Below, piece after piece: positions 34,694-43,261 of a stretch of DNA of 64,000 nt. The DNA is from Stigmatella aurantiaca DW4/3-1 (GTDB lineage: Bacteria; Myxococcota; Myxococcia; Myxococcales; Myxococcaceae): assembly GCF_000165485.1 (NCBI RefSeq), contig NC_014623.1, positions 2,375,501 to 2,439,500 on the forward strand. Reading direction: 5' to 3'. How positions within the stretch are numbered: position 1 is the first letter of the stretch; every line of letters starts with the position of its first letter. The translations under genes and the position numbers were made by a program. The notes under the pieces are model-generated. The model saw only the letters and a list, made by a program, of their open reading frames with translations, did no database searches and was not told the DNA's origin.

Positions 34694-36619
34694 TCAGGGG
34701 GCGGGGGCCGCCGCGGCGGCGCTGCCCAGCCGCTGGAGGGCGGCCCGCGCGTCCGTGTGGTTCGACTGGAGCTCGACGGCCTTGGCGTACTCCTTCTTGG
34801 CCTCGTCGAGGCGCCCCGAGGCCTCCAGGAGTTGGCCGAGGGCGTTGTGTGGCTCGGCGGCGTTGGGGTCCACCTGGACCGCGGCCTGGAAGGACTTCTC
34901 CGACTGTTTCGTCTTGCCCAGCGCGTAGAGGGCCTGGCCCAGGTACAGCAGCCCCAGCGGGTGCCGGGGCTCCGTGGCCAGCACGTCTCCCAGCACGCGC
35001 ACCGCCTTGTCCTTGTCGCCGCCGCGCAGGTACAGCTGGCCCAGCTCCGCCCGGGCGTCGAGCTGCGCCGGATCCTTCTCCGCCACCTGCTCCAGCAGGG
35101 GTAAGGCCTTGTCCGGCCGCTGGAGGCGCGAGTGCATGATGCCCAGCCGCGCCAGGGCCGCCGTGTCTGCCTCCTCGCCCTCGCGGGGCGTGAGCAGTGC
35201 TTCCACCTCCACGTAGCGCCCCATGGCCAGGTACAGGTCCGCCAGCCCGAGTTTCGCCGCGCGGTGGCTGGCGTCCTCCTTCAGCAGCTCTTCGTAGAGG
35301 GGCTGGGACTTGGTGCCCACGCGCATGAGCGCATACGCCTCCGCGAGGGCCAGGCGCGCCTCCGGGGTGGGAGACAGCGCCACGCTCTGCTCGTACTGGG
35401 CGATGGCGCCGTCCAAGTCTCCCTTGGCCTTCAGCGCGTCGCCGTAGGCCGCGCGTGCGCCCACGTCCTTGGGGAAGTCTTCCACCGCCGTTTTCAGCGT
35501 GGCCACCGCGTCGTCCACGCGGCCCTGGGCGAGGTAGGCCCGGGCCAGGCCCTGGTGCGCCTCCGTCGTCTTCAGGCCGTCATCCCCGCTGGCCGCGAGC
35601 GCCCGCTTGAAGGCCTCCACCGCCCGGTCCTTCTTGCCCTGGGCGAGGTAGAGGTGGCCCAGCTGGGTGTACGGCCCGCTGGAGCGGCGCGGCTCCAGCA
35701 GCAGCGCTTTCTCGAAGGACTTCGTGGCCCGGGCGTTGTCCCCGAGCCGGAAGTACGCGAGCCCCAGGTTGAAGTGTGCCTCCGCGTACTTGGGCTCCGC
35801 GGCGATGGCCTTCTTGAAGGCCTCCACGGCCTGGGCGTGTTGCCCCAACTCGTCGTGCGCCACGCCCAGGTTGTTGTGCGCCGACGCGTGGCGGGGCTGA
35901 AGCTCCAGGGCCTTGCGGTACTCGCCCATGGCGCCCGCCAGATCGTTCTCCCGCATGCGCAGCACGCCCAGGTTGTAGCGGGCCTCCGCGTCCAAGGGCG
36001 CCCGCTCGATGGCCTTGAGCAGCGTCTCCTTGGCCTCCGCCAGGCGTCCCTTCTCGGCCAGCGCCTTGCCCAGGTTCACCCGGGCCGAGGTGAGCCCCTC
36101 GTCCAGCTTGAGCGCCTCCCGGTAGGCCTCGATGGCGTCGTCCACCCGGGCCGCGCGTTGGAGCGCCTCCCCCAGGTTGAAGCGCAGCTCCGCGTCGTTG
36201 GGGGACAGCTCCGCGGCCACCGAGTACTGGGTGATGGCCACGTCCGTCTCATCCAGCACCCGCGCCAGCAGGCCGCGCTCGGAGCGCAGCGTGGGCTCCT
36301 CGGGGAAGGCCGCGATGGCGGTGTCCAGCAGCGCGCGGGCCTTCTCCGTGTCTCCGGACAGCCGCAGCGCGCGGGCCAGCGCCAGCCGCGCGGGCACCAC
36401 ATCGGGCGCCTTGTCCACCAGCTTCGTCAGGGGCGTCACCGCCCGCTTGGGCTGCCCCTGGGCCAGGAAGGCCGTGCCCAGCTTGTACAGCGCCTCCGCG
36501 TCGGGGGGCAGCGCGGGGGCCGTGGCTTCCGCCGCCACGGCAGGAGCCGCAGGAGGGGGGGCCGCGGCGGGGACGGGGGCGGTCAGCAGTTGGAGGACGA
36601 GGACACCGGCTCGAGTCAT
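34694..36619 (-). CDS. Periplasmic TPR-repeat protein of the Glt/Nfs-like operon
   Basis: About 641 residues. A signal-like N-terminus and an Ala/Pro-rich linker lead into about sixteen TPR units that fill the protein. Examples are AELRFNLGEALQRAARVDDA, ARYNLGVLRMRENDLAGAMG and AHNNLGVAHDELGQHAQAVE. TPR arrays act as scaffolds in the Glt and Nfs complexes. The ATG at 36619 shares one base with the upstream TGA; a GTG at 36622 is equally possible. It is the last gene of the operon. Confidence 0.85.
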   Translation of the reverse strand: MTRAGVLVLQLLTAPVPAAAPPPAAPAVAAEATAPALPPDAEALYKLGTAFLAQGQPKRAVTPLTKLVDKAPDVVPARLALARALRLSGDTEKARALLDTAIAAFPEEPTLRSERGLLARVLDETDVAITQYSVAAELSPNDAELRFNLGEALQRAARVDDAIEAYREALKLDEGLTSARVNLGKALAEKGRLAEAKETLLKAIERAPLDAEARYNLGVLRMRENDLAGAMGEYRKALELQPRHASAHNNLGVAHDELGQHAQAVEAFKKAIAAEPKYAEAHFNLGLAYFRLGDNARATKSFEKALLLEPRRSSGPYTQLGHLYLAQGKKDRAVEAFKRALAASGDDGLKTTEAHQGLARAYLAQGRVDDAVATLKTAVEDFPKDVGARAAYGDALKAKGDLDGAIAQYEQSVALSPTPEARLALAEAYALMRVGTKSQPLYEELLKEDASHRAAKLGLADLYLAMGRYVEVEALLTPREGEEADTAALARLGIMHSRLQRPDKALPLLEQVAEKDPAQLDARAELGQLYLRGGDKDKAVRVLGDVLATEPRHPLGLLYLGQALYALGKTKQSEKSFQAAVQVDPNAAEPHNALGQLLEASGRLDEAKKEYAKAVELQSNHTDARAALQRLGSAAAAAPAP

Positions 36620-37254
36620 CACAGGTTCTCCACGTAGGGGCTTGCCGCCGCGTCAAAGGTCTTCTTCGCCAGCGCCGCCTTCCTGGCCTCCCATGCTTCC
36701 CGTGCCTTGGCCTCGTCCGAGGTGTCCGCGCCAAGCTCCGCCCGCTCTTCCTTCACCTCCGCGTCGCACTCGGCCACCTGTTCCTCGAACTCCTTGGGCT
36801 TCAGGCGCTCACTGCCCTCCACCTTGGCCTTGCGGGCCGCGGTCACCCGCGCCAGCTCGAAGCGGGCGAAGGCGCACCGCAGGGCGAGCTGCTCCACCTC
36901 CAGCAGCGCCACGTTCAGGTGCTGCTTGGCGCGCAGGTACTTCACGCGCGCCTCCGCCTCGTCGATGGTGAGCTGGGCGACTTCCTTCGACACGGCGTCC
37001 TCGGCCCGGTCCAGCTCCGCCTCGGCGGCGCCCGCCCGGGAGCGGGCCCGGCGGATGTTGTCGCGGGCGCGGAGGATCTCATTGCCCGCCTCGTCCACGC
37101 GGTCGATGGCGAGCGCCAGGTCGTTCTCCGCCTCCAGCAGTTCGATGCGCGTTTCGTAGGGGAGCTTCTTCACCATGCTGTCGGGCACACGCATGCCGTA
37201 GCGCGGGCCACACGCGGCGAGCAGGGGGAGGGTGAGCAGGAGGATGCGCTTCAT
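36619..37254 (-). CDS. Coiled-coil lipoprotein of the Glt/Nfs-like operon
   Basis: A 211-residue lipoprotein (LLTLPLLAACGPRYGM). The rest is a long, highly charged helix with heptad-like spacing (ETRIELLEAENDLALAIDRV, AGAAEAELDRAEDAVSKEV, EEQVAECDAEVKEERAEL). It probably stands in the periplasm as a rod or dimer attached to the outer membrane. Its ATG overlaps the previous stop by ATGA. No family name is recognised; the position matches a lipoprotein in the related machines. Confidence 0.78.
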   Translation of the reverse strand: MKRILLLTLPLLAACGPRYGMRVPDSMVKKLPYETRIELLEAENDLALAIDRVDEAGNEILRARDNIRRARSRAGAAEAELDRAEDAVSKEVAQLTIDEAEARVKYLRAKQHLNVALLEVEQLALRCAFARFELARVTAARKAKVEGSERLKPKEFEEQVAECDAEVKEERAELGADTSDEAKAREAWEARKAALAKKTFDAAASPYVENL

Positions 37255-37745
37255 GGAACGGTGGCCTCGAAGTGGCCGAAGAGCGTGCGGCCTGAGTAGA
37301 CGTCGGTGCCCTGGACGAAGGTGACGTGGAAGTCGCCCGGCACCTTCGCGCCGGGCTGGAGGGCCTTCTCGAAGGTGAGGGTGCCCCGGGCGATGCGGGG
37401 AAAGGCGCGCACGGGCTCGTCCAACACGCTGCGGCTCACTTCCCCCCGCTGAACCTCGGACGGCGGAGGACCCATGGTCTCGGTGAGATCGATGGGCTTG
37501 CCTGGCTCGAAGGTGAGGTTCTCCCGCTTCGCCGTCACCTTGAGGATGGTGTTCTCCCCGGAGCCCTGGGGGGTGATGAAGCGCACGGAGAGCTCCTCCT
37601 CGGAGCCCTGGGCCTCGGCGCGCTCGTAGCGCAAATCCAGCAGCGGGCTGACGCTGCCCTCCAGGCGCGTGCCCTCGCCGCAGGCGGTGAGCAGCCCCGC
37701 GAGCAGGCCCGCGAGGGCGCCGGGGAGGGGGCGCACGGGGCTCAC
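37251..37745 (-). CDS. Small lipoprotein of the Glt/Nfs-like operon
   Basis: A 164-residue lipoprotein beginning with GTG at 37745, which overlaps the upstream TGA as GTGA. The signal ends LLAGLLTACGEG. The mature part is beta-rich, with LEGSVSPLLDLRYERAEAQ and FHVTFVQGTDVYSGRTLFG. It may be an outer-membrane partner of the barrel protein (inference). A longer in-frame extension lies inside the 1091-residue TPR gene in another frame and is rejected. Confidence 0.78.
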   Translation of the reverse strand: MSPVRPLPGALAGLLAGLLTACGEGTRLEGSVSPLLDLRYERAEAQGSEEELSVRFITPQGSGENTILKVTAKRENLTFEPGKPIDLTETMGPPPSEVQRGEVSRSVLDEPVRAFPRIARGTLTFEKALQPGAKVPGDFHVTFVQGTDVYSGRTLFGHFEATVP

Positions 37746-40700
37746 TTGCACGCCTTCCAGCCGGTGTCCACGTCCGGGCCGTTGAGCGAGGCCACGTCCT
37801 TGAGGACGGACAGCTCGCGCTTGGCCCCCTGCGTGTCGCCGAAGCGGCAGCGCAGGGCGGCGAGGTTCAGCCGGGCCTTGCCATAGGTGGGATCGGCCTC
37901 CAGCGCCTTGGCGTAGGCCTCTCGCGCGCTCATGGCGTCGCCCTGGTTGAGCAGCGCCCAGCCCAGCGCGTTGTGCGCCCCGGCGCGTGTGTCCTGGAGC
38001 TCCGTCACCCGGCCGAAGGTGAGCTGGGCGAGCGCGTACTGGTGGTTGTCCAGGTACGCCATGCCGAGCGCCTCCAGCGCCTCCGCGGAGAGCGTGGCCT
38101 CCGCCTTCTTGCGCAACTCCTCCACCGCGGCGCCGCGCCCGGGCGCTCCGCCCGCGGGCACTGGCAGCGCCGCCGCCTCGCTCCGGGAGCGGCAGCCCAC
38201 CACCGCGGCGCTGAACACCTCGAGCTGCTCGGCGCGGGACAGGCACGCCTTGAAGGCATCCTCCGCGCGGGTGCGCAGGGGCGCCACCTGCTCCTTCAAC
38301 GCCGCCTGGAAGGTTTTCGCCTCTGCCGCGGACATGCCCGCGGGCGGCGGCGTGGCGTCCACCACGTCCGCCAGGTGCCCATAGGCCAGCCCCAGCTTCC
38401 ACAGCGAGGCCACCGCCCACTCCGGGTACCCGAGCGAGGCGGCCTGCGTGTAGACGCCCTCCATGCCCTGGAGCGAGGCCACCTTCTCCTCCACGTTGTC
38501 CGCGGGCAGGTCCTTGTAGCCGCGGTAGAGGATCTCTCCCAGGTACCACAGCCCCTTGGCGGCCTCCTCCGTCTGCCCGTTGGGGCCCTGCACGGCCGTG
38601 GTGAGGGTGGAGATGAGCTTGTCGGGGGGCTCCTTGGGCGCGGTGGTGGCCTGCACCTCGGCGAGGATCGCGGCGGCGCCCGTGCTCGTCTTGTCCAGCG
38701 CCAGCGCCAGCTCCGCCGACTGCTTCGCGCGCGCCGTGTCCTTCTGCTTCAGGCGCGTCTCGGCCAGCATCACCAGCACCTCGGCCTTGCGGCTGCCGGC
38801 CACCTCGGAGGCGGCCTCCAGGTTGCGCGCGGCCTCCTTGTACTCGCCCAGCGCCAGGCGCAGCCGGGCGGCGTTCAGCCAGCCATCCACCCCGGTGACG
38901 TCCGCGCCGAGCTTCTGGCCCACCTTCTCGAACCACTCCGCCGCCTCGTCGAAGGCCGCGGCCTCCGCCGAGTGGCGCCCGAGCGTCAGCAACACGTCGG
39001 ACAGGTACTGGCTCTTGGGGTAGTCGGCCAGCAGCTTCGCCGCCAGCTCCCGCTCGCTGCCCAGGTCTCGCTTCTCACGCGCGGCGGTGAAGGCGCCATA
39101 GAGGGCCTTCTCGCCGATCTCCGTGTTCTTGTTCTCATCGGCCACCTTGGTGAGGCCCTGGATGACGTCGCCCGTCTCCTGGGCGCTCTGGAGCGCCAGC
39201 TCGTCCAGCGCCTCGGCGCGGCTCTGCGTGAGGATCTTGCGCACGTCCTCCTGGAACTTCGCGGGCAACGCGGTGCCGATGAACTTCTTGCCCGTCTCCT
39301 CCATGCCCTTGAAGTCGTTGACCTGCCGCAGGCTGTCGAGCGCCAGGTTGCCGGCGGCCGGCGCATCCTTGTGGTTGGGGTGCGCCAGGGCGAAGGCAGT
39401 GAAGAGCTCGGCCGCCTTCGGGTAGTCCCCATCCTCGTAGTAGGCGCGGGCGATGTTGAAGCGCACCTCCATCACGTTGGGGCTCTGCGGGAAGCGGGTG
39501 ATGTAGTTGCTGCCCAGCAGCTTGAGCGCCTGGCGCGCATCGGCCACCTCGAAGGCGGTGCGCTTCGGCGCCTCCTCGGGCTTGAGCGTGGAGAAGTGCG
39601 AGAGCAGGGCGGCGTACATGGCCTCGCCCACCGCCTTCTCGTTCTTCTGCTTCGCCTTGTCCTCGTACCGGGCCAGCTCCTCGTACTGGCGCGCCGCCTC
39701 CGGGAAGGAGCCCGAGGCGAAGAGCGCCTCGGCGCGGTTCTCCATGATGGGCCGCACGTACTGCTCCGGCCGGAACAGGCTCAGGTACTCCCGGTAGGCC
39801 GCCGCGGCGGTGACGTACAGCGCCTTGTCATCCTTCTTCTGCGCCGCCAGGTGGAGCTGGGTGGACAGGTCCCGCGCCATCTCCTCCAACTCCGCGAGGT
39901 GCTTCTTGCGCTCGGTCTCGGGCAGCTCCGGGTCCGTCTTGCTCTGCACCGCCGAGCGCACCAGGAAGTGGATGTCCGTGGGCTCTGGCAGCACCTTGCC
40001 CTTGGAGGCCTTGAGCGCGTCGTACAGCTTCTGGCCGCGCTCCAGGTCCAGCTCCGGATCGAACTGGATCTCCATCAGCTTGCGCAGCGCGGGGATGGCG
40101 TACTCGTACTGCTGCTTGATGAAGTAGCGGTTGCCCAGCTTGTCCAGGGCGAGCGCGAACGTGGCGCGGCTGTCGCTGAGCTTCTCGAAGTAGTTGAGGG
40201 CGCCCTTGGCCGGCCGGGCCTCGGTGTAGCTGTAGACGAGGTCCAGCAGCGCCTCGCGCTTCACGTTGAGCGCCTTCTGGGCATCCACGCCGGGCAGGGG
40301 CTCGCTGGCGGCGGCCGCCTCGAAGAAGACGACGGCGTCGGCGTGCCGCGCCTGGTTCACGCGGATCCAGCCCATCTTGTAGCGGGCCAGGTCATGCACC
40401 GGCGAGGGGGGCAGGGCGAGGATGGCCGCGTAGTGCTTCTCCGCCTCGCCCAGGTCCGCCTTGTCGAAGAAGTGGTCGCCGAGAATCTGCTCGGCCTCCA
40501 GGCGCAGGGGGCTGGAGGGGTACTTGCGCGTCAGGTCGCCCAGCGTCTTGAGCATCTCGTCGAACTGGCCCAGTTCGCGCTGCTCGTGCGCCAGGTAGAA
40601 CGTCACCTTGTCCCCGTCGTGGAAGTCCGGGTACTCGCGCAGCAGGCGGTAGTACATCTGCACCGCCTTGTTCTTCATCAGCCGCGTCTCGGGGGAGACG

Positions 40701-41017
40701 ATGGCGCCGCTGGCCCCCTCCGGCCGGGATTCGGCCTGGAGGTAGTACACGTAGCGGCTCTTCTCCACATACAGCTCGGCCAGGCGGAACTGGAGATCCG
40801 GCAGGTACGGGGCGTTGCGGCTCTTGGCGATGAGGCGCTCCGTCTCGCCGATGGCGCGGTCCACCTTGAAGATGTCGCGCTTGAGCCGGGCGATGAGCTC
40901 CTCGCGCTCCTTCGCCTTGGAGACGATGGGGTTGAAGGCGCGGTCCGCGCGCGAGGGGCCCGCGGGGGCGGCGGTGAGCAGCGCCACGGCGAGCAATCCA
41001 CCGAGGGTGCCGCTCAT
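37742..41017 (-). CDS. Large periplasmic TPR protein, GltD/NfsD-like
   Basis: A 1091-residue secreted protein with a signal peptide (LLAVALLTAAPAGPSRA). The N-terminal part has LPDLQFRLAELYVEKSRYVY and repeated helical hairpins spaced along the whole length, with clear TPRs near the end (AHNALGWALLNQGDAMSARE). Size, signal peptide and place in the gene order are like GltD (AgmU) of the Myxococcus gliding machine and NfsD of the spore-coat machine. It overlaps both neighbours by 4 bases. Confidence 0.85.
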   Translation of the reverse strand: MSGTLGGLLAVALLTAAPAGPSRADRAFNPIVSKAKEREELIARLKRDIFKVDRAIGETERLIAKSRNAPYLPDLQFRLAELYVEKSRYVYYLQAESRPEGASGAIVSPETRLMKNKAVQMYYRLLREYPDFHDGDKVTFYLAHEQRELGQFDEMLKTLGDLTRKYPSSPLRLEAEQILGDHFFDKADLGEAEKHYAAILALPPSPVHDLARYKMGWIRVNQARHADAVVFFEAAAASEPLPGVDAQKALNVKREALLDLVYSYTEARPAKGALNYFEKLSDSRATFALALDKLGNRYFIKQQYEYAIPALRKLMEIQFDPELDLERGQKLYDALKASKGKVLPEPTDIHFLVRSAVQSKTDPELPETERKKHLAELEEMARDLSTQLHLAAQKKDDKALYVTAAAAYREYLSLFRPEQYVRPIMENRAEALFASGSFPEAARQYEELARYEDKAKQKNEKAVGEAMYAALLSHFSTLKPEEAPKRTAFEVADARQALKLLGSNYITRFPQSPNVMEVRFNIARAYYEDGDYPKAAELFTAFALAHPNHKDAPAAGNLALDSLRQVNDFKGMEETGKKFIGTALPAKFQEDVRKILTQSRAEALDELALQSAQETGDVIQGLTKVADENKNTEIGEKALYGAFTAAREKRDLGSERELAAKLLADYPKSQYLSDVLLTLGRHSAEAAAFDEAAEWFEKVGQKLGADVTGVDGWLNAARLRLALGEYKEAARNLEAASEVAGSRKAEVLVMLAETRLKQKDTARAKQSAELALALDKTSTGAAAILAEVQATTAPKEPPDKLISTLTTAVQGPNGQTEEAAKGLWYLGEILYRGYKDLPADNVEEKVASLQGMEGVYTQAASLGYPEWAVASLWKLGLAYGHLADVVDATPPPAGMSAAEAKTFQAALKEQVAPLRTRAEDAFKACLSRAEQLEVFSAAVVGCRSRSEAAALPVPAGGAPGRGAAVEELRKKAEATLSAEALEALGMAYLDNHQYALAQLTFGRVTELQDTRAGAHNALGWALLNQGDAMSAREAYAKALEADPTYGKARLNLAALRCRFGDTQGAKRELSVLKDVASLNGPDVDTGWKACK

Positions 41018-42579
41018 GGCGTCTCCTCGATGCAGCGGCTCTCGATGTGCACGCGGTAGTCCCGGAGCTCGTCGTTCCAGTACTCCCCGCCGAAGCGGAA
41101 GGCCACCTGGGAGGGCGACAGCAGCTCCTCCTCGGGCGGCACGACGGCCTTGGCGCCCTTCTTCACCCGCTCATACAGCTTCAATCCCACTTCGTACTCC
41201 ATGAGGCGCACCTGCTCGGCGGCGCGCAGCAGCGTATCGGCTTCCTGGCGCACCGCCTCGGAGAGCCGCGCCTGGTAGACGCGCTCGGACTCGGCCAGCG
41301 ACAGGGCATACAGCTTGGTGAGGTGCCCCTGGAACCGCTCGCCGAAGCTGCCCGCGTAGCGGCCCAGGCGCTCGGACTCCAGCTCCAGCAGTTCCTTGAA
41401 GCGCGCGGCCCGTTGGGTGCTGCCGTGGGCGGCGGCGGCGCGGCGCAGGCGTACATCCTGCGTCAGGTCCTCGCGCGCGTGGATGGACTCCAGCGAGTCC
41501 GCGAAGCGGCGCGTGAGCTCCTTGGCCGCGCGCTTGGCGGGCAGGTAGTGGCACAGGTCCCGGTAGATGAGGGCGCGCAGCAGGTACTTGTCCGGCAGGA
41601 ACTCGTCGCGGAAAGAGGGCGCGTCCAGGGTGGTGAGGATGCCCAGCGAGGCGCGCAGCTCGCCCAGCTTGTAGCGCGTCCACGCCTCCTCCAGGTAGAG
41701 CGTGGCCCGGCCCGGATCCAGCATGGGCAGCTTCACCAAGGAGTAGGCCTCCAGCGCGGCCGGGTAGTCCGTGCGCTCGTAGCGCAGCCGGGCCACGGCG
41801 AGGGCGGCCTCGTTGCGTGCCTCGCGGGTGAGCTTCTCGTCCTGGGACAGGGTGAGGAAGTCGTTGATGAGCTCGTCCGGGGGTTCCTTCACCGTGCGCA
41901 GGCGGGTGACGAGCAGGGCGAACTTCGCGCGGCTGGCCTCGGCGCTGGTGGGCTCCAGCTTGTCGAAGTGCGTGTGGGCCCAACGCTCGTTGCCCACGCG
42001 CAGGTCCACGAGCCCTTGCTGGTAGTGCGCGTAGGCACCGGCCTCCTGCTCCAGGAAGCCCAGGTCCATCGCGCCGAACACCTGCTCGTCGATCATCACC
42101 TCGTCGTGCGGCCGGTCCGTCAGCTCGCGCAGGGCCTCTAGGGCGCGCGGCAGCACGTTGGGGTTGGAGCGCTCGCGGGCGATGCGGCTCAGGTACGTGG
42201 CGCCCGCGTGGGTGAGCCCCAGGTCCACGAGGCTGCGCGCGAGGAAGTATTGCGCCCAGGCGTAGTTGTCATCGGTCCGGGGGGCCGCGGACAGCCAGGC
42301 GAAGAGGGGGCCGGCGGCGCCGCGGGGGTTGCCGCTGAAGTACTTCTTCAGGGCCTCGTCGAAGAGGTGGGGGTCCACCTTCTCCGGGGCGGCCGGGAGG
42401 GCTTCCTCCGCTTCGGGCGCGGGGGCCTCGGCCGGGGCCGGGGCGGGCTCGGGAGGGGCTGCCTCGGGGGCGGGCGCAGGAGGCGGGGGCGTGCCGCCGG
42501 CGGGGGCGGCCCGGGCCAGGAGGGGGTGAAAGAGGAGCGCGGCGCCCGTGAGCGCGGCGAGCAGTGAGCGGGACATCAT
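41014..42579 (-). CDS. Secreted helical-repeat protein, GltC/NfsC-like
   Basis: A 521-residue protein with a signal peptide (LLAALTGAALLFHPLLARA), a Pro/Ala/Glu-rich linker (about 25-75) and then a helical-repeat body: WAQYFLARSLVDLGLTHAGA, HYQQGLVDLRVGNERWAHTH, LYLEEAWTRYKLGELRASLG. The C-terminal FGGEYWNDELRDYRVHIESR is a compact conserved-looking ending. It may be the counterpart of GltC, a periplasmic TPR protein binding the outer-membrane complex. Its ATG overlaps the barrel gene's stop. Confidence 0.82.
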   Translation of the reverse strand: MMSRSLLAALTGAALLFHPLLARAAPAGGTPPPPAPAPEAAPPEPAPAPAEAPAPEAEEALPAAPEKVDPHLFDEALKKYFSGNPRGAAGPLFAWLSAAPRTDDNYAWAQYFLARSLVDLGLTHAGATYLSRIARERSNPNVLPRALEALRELTDRPHDEVMIDEQVFGAMDLGFLEQEAGAYAHYQQGLVDLRVGNERWAHTHFDKLEPTSAEASRAKFALLVTRLRTVKEPPDELINDFLTLSQDEKLTREARNEAALAVARLRYERTDYPAALEAYSLVKLPMLDPGRATLYLEEAWTRYKLGELRASLGILTTLDAPSFRDEFLPDKYLLRALIYRDLCHYLPAKRAAKELTRRFADSLESIHAREDLTQDVRLRRAAAAHGSTQRAARFKELLELESERLGRYAGSFGERFQGHLTKLYALSLAESERVYQARLSEAVRQEADTLLRAAEQVRLMEYEVGLKLYERVKKGAKAVVPPEEELLSPSQVAFRFGGEYWNDELRDYRVHIESRCIEETP

Positions 42580-43211
42580 TCCGTGGCGCCGAAGTTGAAG
42601 GCGGTGGCGAGTTGGAGGGTGGGGACGTTGACGATGCGCGAGGCGCCCGCGAACAGGACGTTGTTCGTCACATCGAGCCGGAAGGAGAGGTGCTGGGAGG
42701 TGAAGAGCCGCAGCCCCAGGCCGATGTTGGCGGCGGGCCGGAAGCCATTGTCCCGGTTGAGCTTGAAGACGGTGGCGCCGGCGAGCACGAAGGCCTCGAA
42801 GTGCAGCACGCGGCTGTTGAGGAAGGCCGTCTTTCCGTAGAAGGGGCTCCACACCACGTCCGAGCCCACCATCCACTGCACCTCGTCCTCGAAGGCGTTG
42901 GCGGTGGGGGCCACGCCGAAGTCGCGCTCGAGCTGGCGGCGCAGGCCCGTATCCACATTGTAGCTGTAGGCGCCGCGGCCCACCTGCCACGCGAAGCTGT
43001 CGGAGAAGTGGTAGGTGTAGCCGAGCGCCGCGAAGTAGCCCTTGTAGAAGGCATCCGCCGGGAGCGCGCCCACCCCCAGCGTCAGCTCGTGGTTGAGCCG
43101 GTACAGGCGGTCCTGGACGGCCGAGACGGTTCCGGGGTTCTCGAGCGCCTCGGCCTGCGCGAGCGCGAGGCCGGGCACCAAGGACAAGAGGACAAGCAGG
43201 ACGTATCGCAC
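42576..43211 (-). CDS. Outer-membrane beta-barrel protein (OMP_myx_plus type)
   Basis: A 211-residue protein: signal VLLVLLSLVPGLALAQ, then about eight amphipathic strands such as YFAALGYTYHFSDSFAWQVG, HFEAFVLAGATVFKLNRDNG and ANIGLGLRLFTSQHLSFRLD, ending LQLATAFNFGATE with a terminal aromatic-strand pattern. It resembles the myxobacterial outer-membrane barrel family found with gliding-type genes. The start is GTG at 43211 by the signal peptide; no strong ribosome site is visible. It is the probable surface exit point of the complex. Confidence 0.85.
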   Translation of the reverse strand: MRYVLLVLLSLVPGLALAQAEALENPGTVSAVQDRLYRLNHELTLGVGALPADAFYKGYFAALGYTYHFSDSFAWQVGRGAYSYNVDTGLRRQLERDFGVAPTANAFEDEVQWMVGSDVVWSPFYGKTAFLNSRVLHFEAFVLAGATVFKLNRDNGFRPAANIGLGLRLFTSQHLSFRLDVTNNVLFAGASRIVNVPTLQLATAFNFGATE

Positions 43212-43261
43212 GATGGGGGTGTCCAGACGGAGGCCTGCGGGAGGGGGGGAGGGTTCCCGCG

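Noticed and set aside
37746-38936. Upstream in-frame extension of the small lipoprotein at 37251-37745
   Set aside because: It lies inside the TPR gene in another frame and has Gly/Arg/Ala shadow composition; the GTG with a lipoprotein signal is the natural start.
37973-41059. Long plus-strand open frame (about 1030 codons) opposite the 1091-residue TPR gene
   Set aside because: It is Arg/Leu/Gly-rich shadow sequence, common in GC-rich DNA; the minus-strand protein has a signal peptide and clear TPRs.
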